From contig VXLT01000047.1 of assembly GCA_009841475.1 (NCBI GenBank), positions 1 through 33,089 of the forward strand: DNA of 33,089 nucleotides, written 5' to 3'. The DNA is from Gemmatimonadota bacterium. Lineage in GTDB: Bacteria; Gemmatimonadota; Gemmatimonadetes; Longimicrobiales; Gaopeijiaceae. Below the pieces are notes generated by a model. The model had not been told where the DNA came from and searched no databases. It saw only the letters and a program-made list of their open reading frames with translations. Position numbers and translations under genes: made by a program. Shown here in pieces: positions 1 to 7,304 of this stretch (position 1 is the first letter of the stretch; the number at the start of each line of letters is the position of its first letter).

Positions 1-100
1 GGGTAAAGGTGGCCGCGAGGGTGGGCAGGGCCGCGCGGCCGACGCTTGCCGTGCGTGCGGGCAGGGCGGGGTTCGCGGGGAGGGGGGAGCGGGCGGTCAT
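1..100 (-). CDS. 5' end of an unidentified protein, cut by the window edge
   Basis: An ATG at 100-98 on the minus strand is preceded by a perfect AGGAGG (106-111, minus strand) with 5 nt spacing, so a real start is likely. The visible 33 codons read MTARSPLPANPALPARTASV and on into an Ala/Pro/Arg-rich stretch without a stop. This may be the beginning of a signal or disordered leader. No family can be assigned from so little sequence. Confidence 0.5.
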   Translation of the reverse strand, partial: MTARSPLPANPALPARTASVGRAALPTLAATFT

Positions 101-171
101 CGGAGCCTCCTGGGGTGTTGCGGGTCGCGCGTGGTTTGTCGGGTCGCGTCCGGTCCGCGAGTCGCGCCGGG

Positions 172-186
172 CATGAACTCTTCATG
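172..186. promoter_or_regulatory. Short perfect palindrome upstream of the truncated first gene
   Basis: CATGAA-CTC-TTCATG is a perfect inverted repeat with 6-bp arms and a 3-nt spacer. It lies about 70 nt upstream of the ATG at position 100, in the 166-nt gap between two minus-strand genes. It could be a small operator. The arms are short enough to occur by chance, and I see no convincing sigma-70 promoter around it. Confidence 0.2.
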
Positions 187-266
187 AGCGGCGTCGGACC
201 ATGGGGCAATCTTGGGGTGTGAAACGCCGGAAATCAAACGGGGACGGCCGGGTTCACCGTGGACGT

Positions 267-857
267 CTATTCGTCGGGACTGATGTCCCCTCCGTCCACC
301 TGCACGAGCGAGCCCGCAACCGCGCGGTAGTGCCGCGTCTGTCTCACCGTGGGTTCGGTCGCCATCGCCACCCCCTCCGCCCGGGTCAGGAACGTCACCG
401 AAACCTCCCTGTCTTCACTGTCGATGGAGAGCGACTCGATCCGGATCCGGTCCCCGAGAAGGACGGCGGTCACGCTTTCCCAGCCCTCCCCTCTTCGCAC
501 GAGCGCGGCGAGGTAGTAGAAGGTGCCGCTGCCCCCGGGCTGGTCGATGAGGACGACCGCCGCATCCTCGCCGGGGTTTCCATCCAGCTCGCCCCGCGCG
601 ACGAATTCGGAGAGGGAGACGCGGCGAACGGTCGCTGCGGATTCGTCGTAGCGGTGCACGTACTCCCCGTTGGCGAGCCGCACGGTGTCCGGCTCTCCCG
701 TGGGGAGATGGGGGAGGGTGTAGAGGGCGTCGCCGAGGGTGTTGCCCGGGGCGCCGCCCGTGCTGTCCCGGCCGCTATCACCCGCGGGGGGCTGCTCCCC
801 CGTGCAGGCGGCGCCATGAGCCAGTACGATCATGGTGCTGACGACTCGGCCGAGCAT
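267..857 (-). CDS. Small predicted lipoprotein, function unknown
   Basis: The reading frame stays open far upstream, but the start at 857 is chosen because GGGAGGAG lies just before this ATG and because a longer version would run over the secreted gene starting at 959. The 196-residue product begins with a short, weakly hydrophobic leader ending in HGAAC, a possible lipobox with Cys18. The mature part has an acidic stretch near 'RGELDGNPGEDAAVVLI', like the calcium loops of EF-hand or FG-GAP proteins, followed by 'GGSGTFYYLAALV' and 'LLGDRIRIESLSI'. I recall this pattern from conserved hypothetical envelope proteins but cannot name a characterised member. It is divergent from the next gene, with a 101-nt shared upstream region. 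Confidence 0.7.
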   Translation of the reverse strand: MLGRVVSTMIVLAHGAACTGEQPPAGDSGRDSTGGAPGNTLGDALYTLPHLPTGEPDTVRLANGEYVHRYDESAATVRRVSLSEFVARGELDGNPGEDAAVVLIDQPGGSGTFYYLAALVRRGEGWESVTAVLLGDRIRIESLSIDSEDREVSVTFLTRAEGVAMATEPTVRQTRHYRAVAGSLVQVDGGDISPDE

Positions 858-958
858 GTCTCCTCCCATGGTTGGAAGCACGGTCGAATCATAACTTCGG
901 TGGGCGGCGCGGGCTTTGATCCCATGCCTCCTCCACCAGCTGAAGGGAAGGGTTTCGG

Positions 959-1594
959 ATGCGAATTCTGTTGGTGTCCACCGTTGCATTGGCCCTGGTG
1001 GCGCCGCCTCTGCGGCAGAGCGCGCTGGCTCCACGGGGGCTGGCCGAAATCGATCCCGCGACGTTACCGGCTTTCGGTGCGGACGACGGGAAGTTGCTCT
1101 GCAGCGTGAAAATCCTGCGCGAGAGGCACGACCACAGGTACACCGTCGACGACATTCGGGCAATGGTGGCGGAAGCCGACGTAATCGTACGAGCCGTAGC
1201 CGTTGACTCGGCACGCGCGGAGGGGCCGCCGGAGCTTGGACTTCCATTCCGGATAACCGGGCACCGGATAGATTTCCGCACGCAGGAAATCCTCGCCGGC
1301 CCGTGGCCGGATACGGTGTTCACATTGCCGGGGAATGTTGTGGACCAGGACAACTTCAACACACTTGCGGTTCCCTACGGGATAATGAGGGAGTCGGATC
1401 GGCCTGGCCCATGCTACGCGCTCGAGTATCGCATCGGAGGAGAATACCTCTTTCTGCTCGAGCCCGAGACCCGCGCCCATCCGGGCTCTGCGATGACCGC
1501 CCGGTGGATGCCGCTGGGCCCCACAAACGAACAGATTCGCGGTGCCGACGATCCCTGGGTCCGGTGGGTTCGCGACCAGTTGCCGGCCCGTTGA
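959..1594 (+). CDS. Secreted protein of unknown function
   Basis: The ATG at 959 is preceded by GGGAAGGG at suitable distance. The 211-residue product starts with an N-terminal hydrophobic segment (MRILLVSTVALALVAPP), consistent with a Sec signal peptide. The mature protein has two cysteines, one in 'KLLCSVKIL' and one in 'GPCYALEY', that could form a disulfide. It is otherwise a soluble, beta-rich looking domain ending near 'WVRWVRDQLPAR'. The layout loosely resembles NTR/TIMP-like secreted domains, but the resemblance is too weak for a call. It sits 23 nt upstream of the glycosylasparaginase-type gene and may be co-transcribed with it. Confidence 0.75.
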   Translation: MRILLVSTVALALVAPPLRQSALAPRGLAEIDPATLPAFGADDGKLLCSVKILRERHDHRYTVDDIRAMVAEADVIVRAVAVDSARAEGPPELGLPFRITGHRIDFRTQEILAGPWPDTVFTLPGNVVDQDNFNTLAVPYGIMRESDRPGPCYALEYRIGGEYLFLLEPETRAHPGSAMTARWMPLGPTNEQIRGADDPWVRWVRDQLPAR

Positions 1595-1617
1595 CGACCA
1601 ATCCAAAGGTACGCCCG

Positions 1618-2892
1618 ATGGACAGACGAGACTTCGTGAAGACAGCAGCGGCGGGAGCGGCGGCGGGCGCCGTGCCCGGTTTGGCTGGCGCGCCACCGGC
1701 CCATGCCGCGGAAGCTGCTGCCGCCTCCCCCGCCATCCACACCCGCGCCACCCGGCCCGTCCTCGTCGCGGACGTGTCCTCGATCCGGTACCGGAACGAT
1801 GGCCCCGAGAGCGCGATCGAGCGCGCCTTCCGAGGCATCACCGAGGGGGAGGACATCCTCGATGCGTGCGTCGCGGGGGTGAACATCCCCGAAATGGACC
1901 CGGACGAGCGTGGGATCGGGTACGGGGGGCTGCCCAACGCCGACGGCGTGGTCCAGCTCGATGCCTGCCTGATGCACGGGCCGCGCAGGTGGGCGGGCGG
2001 GGTGGCGGGGCTGGAAGGTGTGAAGACGCCATCGCTCGTCGCGAAGGCGGTCGCCGAGCTCACCGACCATCACCTGATCGTGGGCGAGGGCGCCCGCGAG
2101 TTCGCGCGTTCGCTCGGCTTCGAGATCCACGACGACCTCAACACGGAGACGTCCCGCGCGCTATGGCTGGAGTGGCGCCGCCGGGTAGATCCGTCGCACT
2201 GGCTCGACCCCGAAGAGCGGCTGCGCGGCATCGGCCGCCCGGGCGAGGACACCGATCCGGATGCGATTCGCCGCAGCCGGCGCGGGAACGCCGGTGGCCC
2301 TCACCCCGTCCGCCCGGCGGGCCCCGCCCACGCCGCCCGCCTCCGGCGCTTCCACGACGCCTCGCTCGCCGCCGGTCTCTCCATGGTCGACGACGGCCTC
2401 ATCGACCCCGATTCCTTCTGGGGCACGACCAGCCTGGAAGCCGTCTCCCCCGAAGGCGACATCTGCGGCGTGACCACCACCAGCGGGCTGTCCTGGAAGA
2501 TCCCGGGAAGGGCGGGGGACTCCCCGATCCTGGGCGCGGGCCAGTACGTGGACAACGAGGTCGGCGCTGCGGGCTCGACCGGCCGCGGCGAGGCCAACCT
2601 GTACAACCTGAGCTGCTGCCTGATCGTCGAGTTCATGCGCCAGGGGATGGCGCCGAAGGACGCCGGGATGGCGGCGCTGGAGCGCGTGCGCGGCAACACG
2701 GTGGAATCGCGGCTCCGCAACTCACGCGGCCTGCCTGCCTTCGACCTGCGCTTCTTCATCGTGAACAAGGCGGGCGACTATGCGGGCGTCGCCATGTACG
2801 GATCGGCCGAATCCGCCTTCGCGGTGTGCGACGAGAACGGGGCCCGTGAGGAGCCCCTCGAAGGGCTGCTGGAGGGGTCGCCGCGGGATTGA
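1618..2892 (+). CDS. Tat-exported N4-(beta-N-acetylglucosaminyl)-L-asparaginase family protein (Ntn hydrolase)
   Basis: The frame is open from 1303, but the start at 1618 begins a twin-arginine leader (MDRRDFVKTAAAG... cleavage near AHA-AEA); only a weak AAAGG precedes it. The 424-residue product matches the glycosylasparaginase family, which cleaves itself before a catalytic Thr and hydrolyses the amide linking sugar to asparagine, releasing aspartate. The predicted nucleophile is Thr270 in 'FWGTTSLEAV', followed by the family block 'GVTTTSGLSWKIPGRAGDSP', then 'YVDNEVGAAGSTGRGE'. The residue before Thr is Gly, as in isoaspartyl peptidases and many bacterial relatives, rather than the Asp of the human enzyme. 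An Arg/Pro/Ala-rich linker lies at about residues 215-245. The gene is followed after 29 nt by a second Tat-exported enzyme. Family assignment is firm; the natural substrate is not. Confidence 0.9.
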   Translation: MDRRDFVKTAAAGAAAGAVPGLAGAPPAHAAEAAAASPAIHTRATRPVLVADVSSIRYRNDGPESAIERAFRGITEGEDILDACVAGVNIPEMDPDERGIGYGGLPNADGVVQLDACLMHGPRRWAGGVAGLEGVKTPSLVAKAVAELTDHHLIVGEGAREFARSLGFEIHDDLNTETSRALWLEWRRRVDPSHWLDPEERLRGIGRPGEDTDPDAIRRSRRGNAGGPHPVRPAGPAHAARLRRFHDASLAAGLSMVDDGLIDPDSFWGTTSLEAVSPEGDICGVTTTSGLSWKIPGRAGDSPILGAGQYVDNEVGAAGSTGRGEANLYNLSCCLIVEFMRQGMAPKDAGMAALERVRGNTVESRLRNSRGLPAFDLRFFIVNKAGDYAGVAMYGSAESAFAVCDENGAREEPLEGLLEGSPRD

Positions 2893-2921
2893 GCCCGACT
2901 CCAACCACCGGCCAAGACGCA

Positions 2922-4193
2922 ATGACGACCAGCCGACGCCGATTCATCCACCAGTCAGCCTCGACTCTGGCCCTGGCCCCGATCGTTCCCGTGGGATGGC
3001 TTGCCGGGCGCGGTGGGCGAGACAGCCGCCAGGACTGGGTCGCCCGTGCGCGGGCCGAAATCCCCGCGGCGACCGGCAGCCGCTACTTCCAGACGGGAGG
3101 GATCGGTCCATCGCCGAACGCCGTCATCGAGCATATCCAGGAACGCCTCGCCTTCCAGAATCAGGGCCCGGCGGACCCCCGCTACGCAACCGACATGGCG
3201 CGGATAGAGCCCGATCTGAGGGCGCGGCTGGCGCGCGTTTTCGGCGCCGCGCCCGAGGAGGTCGCGCTTACGCACAGCACCTCGGAGGGGATCTCGATTG
3301 TCGCCTGGTCGCTGAACTGGAATCCGGGCGACGAGGTGGTGGTCTCCAACGTGGAACACCCCGCCAACGTGATCCCGTGGTACGTCCTGCGGGACCGGTT
3401 CGGGATCGTGATCCGGGAGATCGACCTGGGCACGGGCACGGGGCTCATCGACCAGGTTAGCGGGCAGCTCTCGGACCGCACCCGGATGGTGAGCATCAGC
3501 CACGTGTCGCGGAACAACGGACGGGCGCTGCGGGCCGGCGAATCAGCCGAACTGGGGAGCCTCCTGCGCGCCCGCGGGGTGCGCTACCACCTGGACGGCG
3601 CACAGGGCCCCGGCTGCGTCGCGACCGACTTCCGCGCGCTCGGCGCCGACTGCTACTCCACCTGCGGCCACAAGTGGCTGCTGGGTCCCAAGGGCACCGG
3701 CGCGCTCTTCGTCCGCCGCGAGCTGCTCGATGACGTGCGGCTCAGTTGGGCCGGTTCCCACAGCCACGAGACGATGGACTACGATGGCGCCTATGCCCTG
3801 CTTCCCAGCGCCGCCCGCTACGAATTCGGCACCCGCGCGCTGGCGGACTTCGCCGGCTTCGCCCGCGCCGTCGAGTGGATGGAGGAGACCGGCCTGGGCA
3901 GAATCCACCGGCGGATCCAGTCACTCCTGGACCATGCGATCGAGGCGGTGGACGGCACGAACCGGCTTGGTGTGTCGTCTCCGCGCGCACGTCCGGACCG
4001 CTCGGGCGTGTTCGTCCTTCAGCTCCCCGAGGGCTGCGACGCCACGGAGCTGTACAACGACCTGCGCGAAGACGACGGCATCCTCGCCTCTCCGGTCCGC
4101 GAACCACGTGACTTCCGTCTCTCGATCCACTTCTTCAACACACGGAGCGAGATAGACGCGGCGGTCGACGCGATCGCGGCGCGGTGCGGGTGA
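2922..4193 (+). CDS. Tat-exported class V aminotransferase-fold PLP enzyme
   Basis: The start at 2922 (ATG) opens a twin-arginine leader (TTSRRRFIHQSAST...); an in-frame TTG at 2889 would give 11 more residues and overlap the previous gene. There is no clear Shine-Dalgarno sequence, so translation may be coupled to the upstream gene. The 423-residue product has the fold-type I signature of class V aminotransferases: 'ALTHSTSEGIS' near the phosphate-binding site, 'VEHPANVIPW', Asp225 in 'YHLDGAQGPG' to hold the pyridine nitrogen, and the Schiff-base Lys251 in 'TCGHKWLLGPKG'. It resembles the isopenicillin-N-epimerase/cysteine-desulfurase-like group, whose members do epimerisation, lyase or transfer reactions. 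The reaction cannot be told from sequence. The neighbouring glycosylasparaginase and symporter suggest an amino acid substrate. Confidence 0.88.
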   Translation: MTTSRRRFIHQSASTLALAPIVPVGWLAGRGGRDSRQDWVARARAEIPAATGSRYFQTGGIGPSPNAVIEHIQERLAFQNQGPADPRYATDMARIEPDLRARLARVFGAAPEEVALTHSTSEGISIVAWSLNWNPGDEVVVSNVEHPANVIPWYVLRDRFGIVIREIDLGTGTGLIDQVSGQLSDRTRMVSISHVSRNNGRALRAGESAELGSLLRARGVRYHLDGAQGPGCVATDFRALGADCYSTCGHKWLLGPKGTGALFVRRELLDDVRLSWAGSHSHETMDYDGAYALLPSAARYEFGTRALADFAGFARAVEWMEETGLGRIHRRIQSLLDHAIEAVDGTNRLGVSSPRARPDRSGVFVLQLPEGCDATELYNDLREDDGILASPVREPRDFRLSIHFFNTRSEIDAAVDAIAARCG

Positions 4194-4210
4194 GGGTTCG
4201 GCCGCCCCCC

Positions 4211-4594
4211 TCAGGCCGGCATCGTCGTCACATCGTAGAGCGGGATGCGCGAGTCGCGCGTCACCAGCGTCAGCCCCTCCGCCTGCGCCTGGGCGATCAG
4301 CATTCGGTCGAAGGGGTCGCGGTGGCGCCGTGGCAATGCCGCCGCCCGCTCGGCGTGAGCGAAGGAAAGAGGCAGGTGCTTGAACCGCTTTTCCTCGACG
4401 ACGCCGACCAGATTGTCCGGTGCCACGAGTCGGCCTTTGGCCTTCTTGATACCGATCTCCCAGCCCGACACTGCGCTTACGAACACCACGGTACCCGGGC
4501 CGGCGATGGCTTCGCGCGCTGGCTCCGCAATCTTCTCCCAATCGGACAACCACCAGAGGAAGGTGTGTGTGTCGAGGAGGAGCCGCATCGTCAC
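4211..4594 (-). CDS. vapC: PIN-domain toxin, VapC type
   Basis: This 127-residue PIN-domain protein begins 'MTMRLLLDTHTFLWWLSDW', with the first catalytic Asp in 'LLLDTH'. A conserved Glu lies in 'AVSGWEIGIK', and the later acidic residues are in 'RRHRDPFDRMLIAQA' and 'LVTRDSRI'. VapC toxins are Mg-dependent endoribonucleases that usually cut tRNA or rRNA. The start is a GTG at 4594 that overlaps the antitoxin stop as GTGA; an ATG two codons later (4588) is the alternative. Length and layout match the common Phd/YefM-VapC pair. The pair is inserted antiparallel between the aminotransferase and symporter genes. Confidence 0.92.
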   Translation of the reverse strand: MTMRLLLDTHTFLWWLSDWEKIAEPAREAIAGPGTVVFVSAVSGWEIGIKKAKGRLVAPDNLVGVVEEKRFKHLPLSFAHAERAAALPRRHRDPFDRMLIAQAQAEGLTLVTRDSRIPLYDVTTMPA

Positions 4595-4851
4595 TCGTCG
4601 TCCCGCTTGCCGGGGAAGAGTTCGCAGTCCTCGAAGGCCGCGATGATCTCGTCATCCTCGGCGTCGAAGTCCGGACCGATCACGATCTGCCCCTCGAGAC
4701 CTCCGGGTTCCCGCGGCTCGACGGGCTCCTGGTAGGCGGTTAGCCGCACCCAGGGCCGTCCTGACCGGCAAATCACCACCTCCTCTCCCTCCCTGACGAG
4801 TCTCGCCAGCCGAGAGAGCTGGGACTTCGCCTGATGCATGTTGACCCACAT
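4591..4851 (-). CDS. vapB: Phd/YefM-type antitoxin partner of VapC
   Basis: The start at 4851 is chosen because GGAGC lies 6 nt upstream and the protein then begins 'MWVNMHQAKSQLSRLARLV', the usual Phd/YefM DNA-binding N-terminus; the frame is open to 4893. The 86-residue product continues with 'GEEVVICRSGRPWVRL', a hallmark of the family, and an acidic C-terminus ('DFDAEDDEIIAAFEDCELF') that would wrap around and block the toxin. Its stop overlaps the vapC start by 4 nt, giving translational coupling with antitoxin first. Members of this family repress their own promoter together with the toxin, which fits the palindrome found upstream. Confidence 0.9.
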   Translation of the reverse strand: MWVNMHQAKSQLSRLARLVREGEEVVICRSGRPWVRLTAYQEPVEPREPGGLEGQIVIGPDFDAEDDEIIAAFEDCELFPGKRDDE

Positions 4852-4931
4852 GAATCGCTCCAATTGCTCGCACGGTGCCTCCGGCCGGAGCAACGCGCCC
4901 GGGCGCGCGGGCTGGCGGTGTGATCGTTGAA

Positions 4932-4972
4932 TTAGCTACGCTAAGTCTAGCTAAGTCGTATCTTCAAGTCAA
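4932..4972 (-). promoter_or_regulatory. Promoter and likely autoregulatory operator of the vapBC pair
   Basis: Read on the minus strand, TTGACT (4972-4967) and TAGACT (4949-4944) are separated by 17 nt and resemble sigma-70 -35 and -10 boxes. An inverted repeat TTAGCTA-N9-TAGCTAA (4932-4938 and 4948-4954) overlaps the -10 box, and GCTAAGTC occurs twice, 10 bp apart (4940-4947, 4950-4957). This AT-rich patch stands out in GC-rich surroundings. A site of this shape is what a Phd/YefM repressor would bind. The exact transcription start is inferred. Confidence 0.5.
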
Positions 4973-5076
4973 AGCCCCACTTGCGGGAGTGTGTCCGAAC
5001 ACGCCAGGATGTAGACTGCGACAATCGGGGCGGGTACCCTGCCCGACGTCAACACCAACACCGGGAGGAGGGCGGA

Positions 5077-6273
5077 CTGCCCGCGAAACGCAGGATCCCC
5101 ACGTACGTTTGGACCTTACTGGTGCTGCTGGCCGGGCTGGCGGCGGGCGGCATCTTCCCCGAGCCGCTCACGCCGGTGGCCGACGCCACCTCGACGCTCA
5201 TCCGGTGGATCGTCGCCGTTGTGCCGCTCCTCATCCTCGCGGCCCTCAGTCCGGCAATCGCGACCCTGGTTCGGCGCGGGCTCGCGGGCCGTTTCGCGGG
5301 CGCGGTGGTCCTCTGGTATGTGTTCACATCGACCGTCGCGGGCCTCATCGCGCTCGTGGCCTCCGCGGCCATCTTCCGCATCCCCCTCGCCACCGGGGAT
5401 CGAGGCGTCTGGAGCGAGGCCGGCGCAATGCTGCAAAGCCTCGGCGAAGGCGGGGCGTCCTGGCCGCTGCTGGCGATCCTTGCGGGGCTCCTGCTCGGAG
5501 CCTTCGGCGCCCGCCACGATCCCACCTACCGGGTGCTCCGGCGCGTCTCCGATGGCATCGAGGGCGCGGGGAAGCGGCTCGCCTACGTCATGCTGCCGCT
5601 GATCCTCGCCTTCGGGGTGACCCTGGGCGTGCGCTTCGGGGCGCGGTTGGGGCTCTCGCACTACCTCGCCATGACCGGCTACACCGCCGGGCTCGTCCTC
5701 GTCTGGTGGGCGTTCTACACCTTCGTGCTGGTGCGCCGGGTCGGGCGCCGGCCGGTGGGACCGGTGCTGGGCAACTACTACCTGCCGACGGCGGTCTTCG
5801 CGGCGGGAACGTGTTCTTCGCTCGTGACGCTGCCCGTCAACCTGACCAACGCGAAGAAGGTCGGCGTGCGCGACGAGGTGGCCGACTTCGTGCTGCCGTT
5901 CGGCGCGGTCGTGAACCTGGACGCCAGCGCGCTGGCCTACGTGGCGTATGGGCCCTTCGTCGTGAGCCACATCTTCGGCCTGGAACTGAGCTGGATGATG
6001 ATGCTTGCCGCCTGGCCGGCCGTCGTTCTCTTCACGATCGCCGCGCCCGGGCTTCCGGCGGGGATGGGGACCGCCCTGTGGAGCGCGACGCTGTTTGCGA
6101 GCATGCTGGGGCTGGAGGGGCAGGCGCAGGGCGACTTCATCGCGACCTGGATCGCGCTCTCCGGGGGTCTGCCCGACATGCTTCGCACCGCGACCAACTG
6201 CACGGGCGACGGCTACACCGCGATCATCTTCGACGGAAGGTTCGATGAGTTCTTTGCGAGGGACCGTGGCTGA
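5077..6273 (+). CDS. DAACS-family glutamate/aspartate-type cation symporter
   Basis: The protein is a multi-pass membrane transporter of the dicarboxylate/amino acid:cation symporter family (GltP/GltPh). The C-terminal core is intact. The hairpin region reads 'TCSSLVTLPVNLTNAKKVGV', TM7 has 'NLDAS' in place of NMDGT, and TM8 has 'DMLRTATNCTGD', which keeps the residues equivalent to GltPh Asp394, Arg397, Asn401 and Asp405. The Arg favours substrates with a side-chain carboxylate such as aspartate or glutamate. Start choice is unusual: no ATG or GTG fits before the first membrane segment. A CTG at 5077 follows an excellent GGGAGGAGGGCGGA, whereas the upstream TTG at 4981 has no ribosome-binding site and adds a non-conserved 32-residue leader. 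The stop overlaps the next gene by 29 nt. Confidence 0.9.
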   Translation: MPAKRRIPTYVWTLLVLLAGLAAGGIFPEPLTPVADATSTLIRWIVAVVPLLILAALSPAIATLVRRGLAGRFAGAVVLWYVFTSTVAGLIALVASAAIFRIPLATGDRGVWSEAGAMLQSLGEGGASWPLLAILAGLLLGAFGARHDPTYRVLRRVSDGIEGAGKRLAYVMLPLILAFGVTLGVRFGARLGLSHYLAMTGYTAGLVLVWWAFYTFVLVRRVGRRPVGPVLGNYYLPTAVFAAGTCSSLVTLPVNLTNAKKVGVRDEVADFVLPFGAVVNLDASALAYVAYGPFVVSHIFGLELSWMMMLAAWPAVVLFTIAAPGLPAGMGTALWSATLFASMLGLEGQAQGDFIATWIALSGGLPDMLRTATNCTGDGYTAIIFDGRFDEFFARDRG

Positions 6274-7258
6274 GGGGGGTCGGGCCGAGGCGGGCGTCGA
6301 CCTTGCACCCGGCGCCCGAAGGCTCGTCCACGTCAACGGGCGCGTCCAGCCAGGCGAGCCGGTGGTGATTGTGACCGACCCGACGATGCGGCGCTATGCG
6401 GACGCCGTCGCCCGGGCCGCTCGTGAGGCCGACGCCGCCGTGACCGTCTGCGTCATCCCCATGCGGGACCAGGACGGGCAGGAGCCGCCCCCACCGGTCG
6501 CGCGCGCCATGGCCGAAGCGGCGGTGATCTTCTCGCCGGTGCGCATCTCGATCACGCACACCCGCGCCATGCGGGCCGCCCTCGACGCGGGCGCGCGCGT
6601 CTGCATGATGACCGCGTACACCGACGCCATCATGACCAGCCCCGCGCTCCTCGAGACCGACTTCGAGGCCCAGGCCGGCCTCTGCCGCCGCCTCGGAGCG
6701 GCATTCACGGAGGGCGAGTCGGTGCGGCTGACCTCTCCGCGGGGCACCGATCTCCGATTCGGCATCGAGGGAAGGGTCGCCAACGTGCTGACCAACATCC
6801 CGGCGCCCGGGGAACTGGCACCGGTTCCCGACATCGAGGTGAACGTGGTGCCGGTCACCGGTTCGGCCGAGGGCACGCTGATCGCGGACGCGTCGGTTCC
6901 GTACCTGGGCATCGGGGTGCTGGAAGAGCCCATGGTGTGCAGGGTGCGCGGCGGCTACATCACCGAGATGATCGGCGGCGCGCAGGCCGACTTCCTGCGC
7001 GAACACCTTGAGTCCTTCGGGGACCGGTACTGCTTCAACGTCGCGGAACTCGGCGTCGGCCTGAATCCGAACGCGCGGCTCACCGGAGAGATGCTCGAGG
7101 ACGAGGGAGTGATGGGAACGATCCATGTCGGAATCGGCACCAGCCACACCCTCGGGGGCGAGATCGTGGCCCCGACGCACTACGACCTGCTCATGTGGGA
7201 GCCGACGATCGCGGTGGATGGGCGGGTGGTGCAGCGGGGTAGGGAGGTGCTGGTGTGA
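6245..7258 (+). CDS. M29 aminopeptidase / NicX-like metalloenzyme, copy 1
   Basis: The start at 6245 has GGAAGG just upstream and lies inside the last codons of the symporter gene (29-nt overlap), so the two are one operon. The frame is open from 6005. The 337-residue product belongs to the AmpS superfamily, which includes M29 aminopeptidases and 2,5-dihydroxypyridine dioxygenase (NicX). Likely metal ligands by comparison with M29 enzymes are Glu198 ('PDIEVN'), Glu268 ('NVAELGVG'), His294 ('GTIHVGIG'), and His312 and Asp314 ('THYDLL'). With all five present, a two-metal peptidase is plausible. No signal peptide is seen, so it should act in the cytoplasm on what the symporter imports. Whether the substrate is a peptide or a ring compound is open. 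Confidence 0.8.
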   Translation: MSSLRGTVAEGGRAEAGVDLAPGARRLVHVNGRVQPGEPVVIVTDPTMRRYADAVARAAREADAAVTVCVIPMRDQDGQEPPPPVARAMAEAAVIFSPVRISITHTRAMRAALDAGARVCMMTAYTDAIMTSPALLETDFEAQAGLCRRLGAAFTEGESVRLTSPRGTDLRFGIEGRVANVLTNIPAPGELAPVPDIEVNVVPVTGSAEGTLIADASVPYLGIGVLEEPMVCRVRGGYITEMIGGAQADFLREHLESFGDRYCFNVAELGVGLNPNARLTGEMLEDEGVMGTIHVGIGTSHTLGGEIVAPTHYDLLMWEPTIAVDGRVVQRGREVLV

Positions 7259-7304
7259 GGGTGGAGGCGGACCGCATCGCGAGGCTGGACGGGCTGGTGC
7301 CTGT

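Noticed and set aside
1303-1617. Upstream extension of the glycosylasparaginase frame to 1303
   Set aside because: It overlaps the secreted gene ending at 1594 and would bury the twin-arginine signal in mid-protein.
2250-2345. Possible frameshift in the glycosylasparaginase-type gene, since another frame reads 'AAAGAGTPVALTPSARR'
   Set aside because: The main frame stays open with high GC at third positions and family motifs are in one frame on both sides. A variable Arg/Pro-rich linker explains the oddity better, though an assembly error pair cannot be fully excluded.
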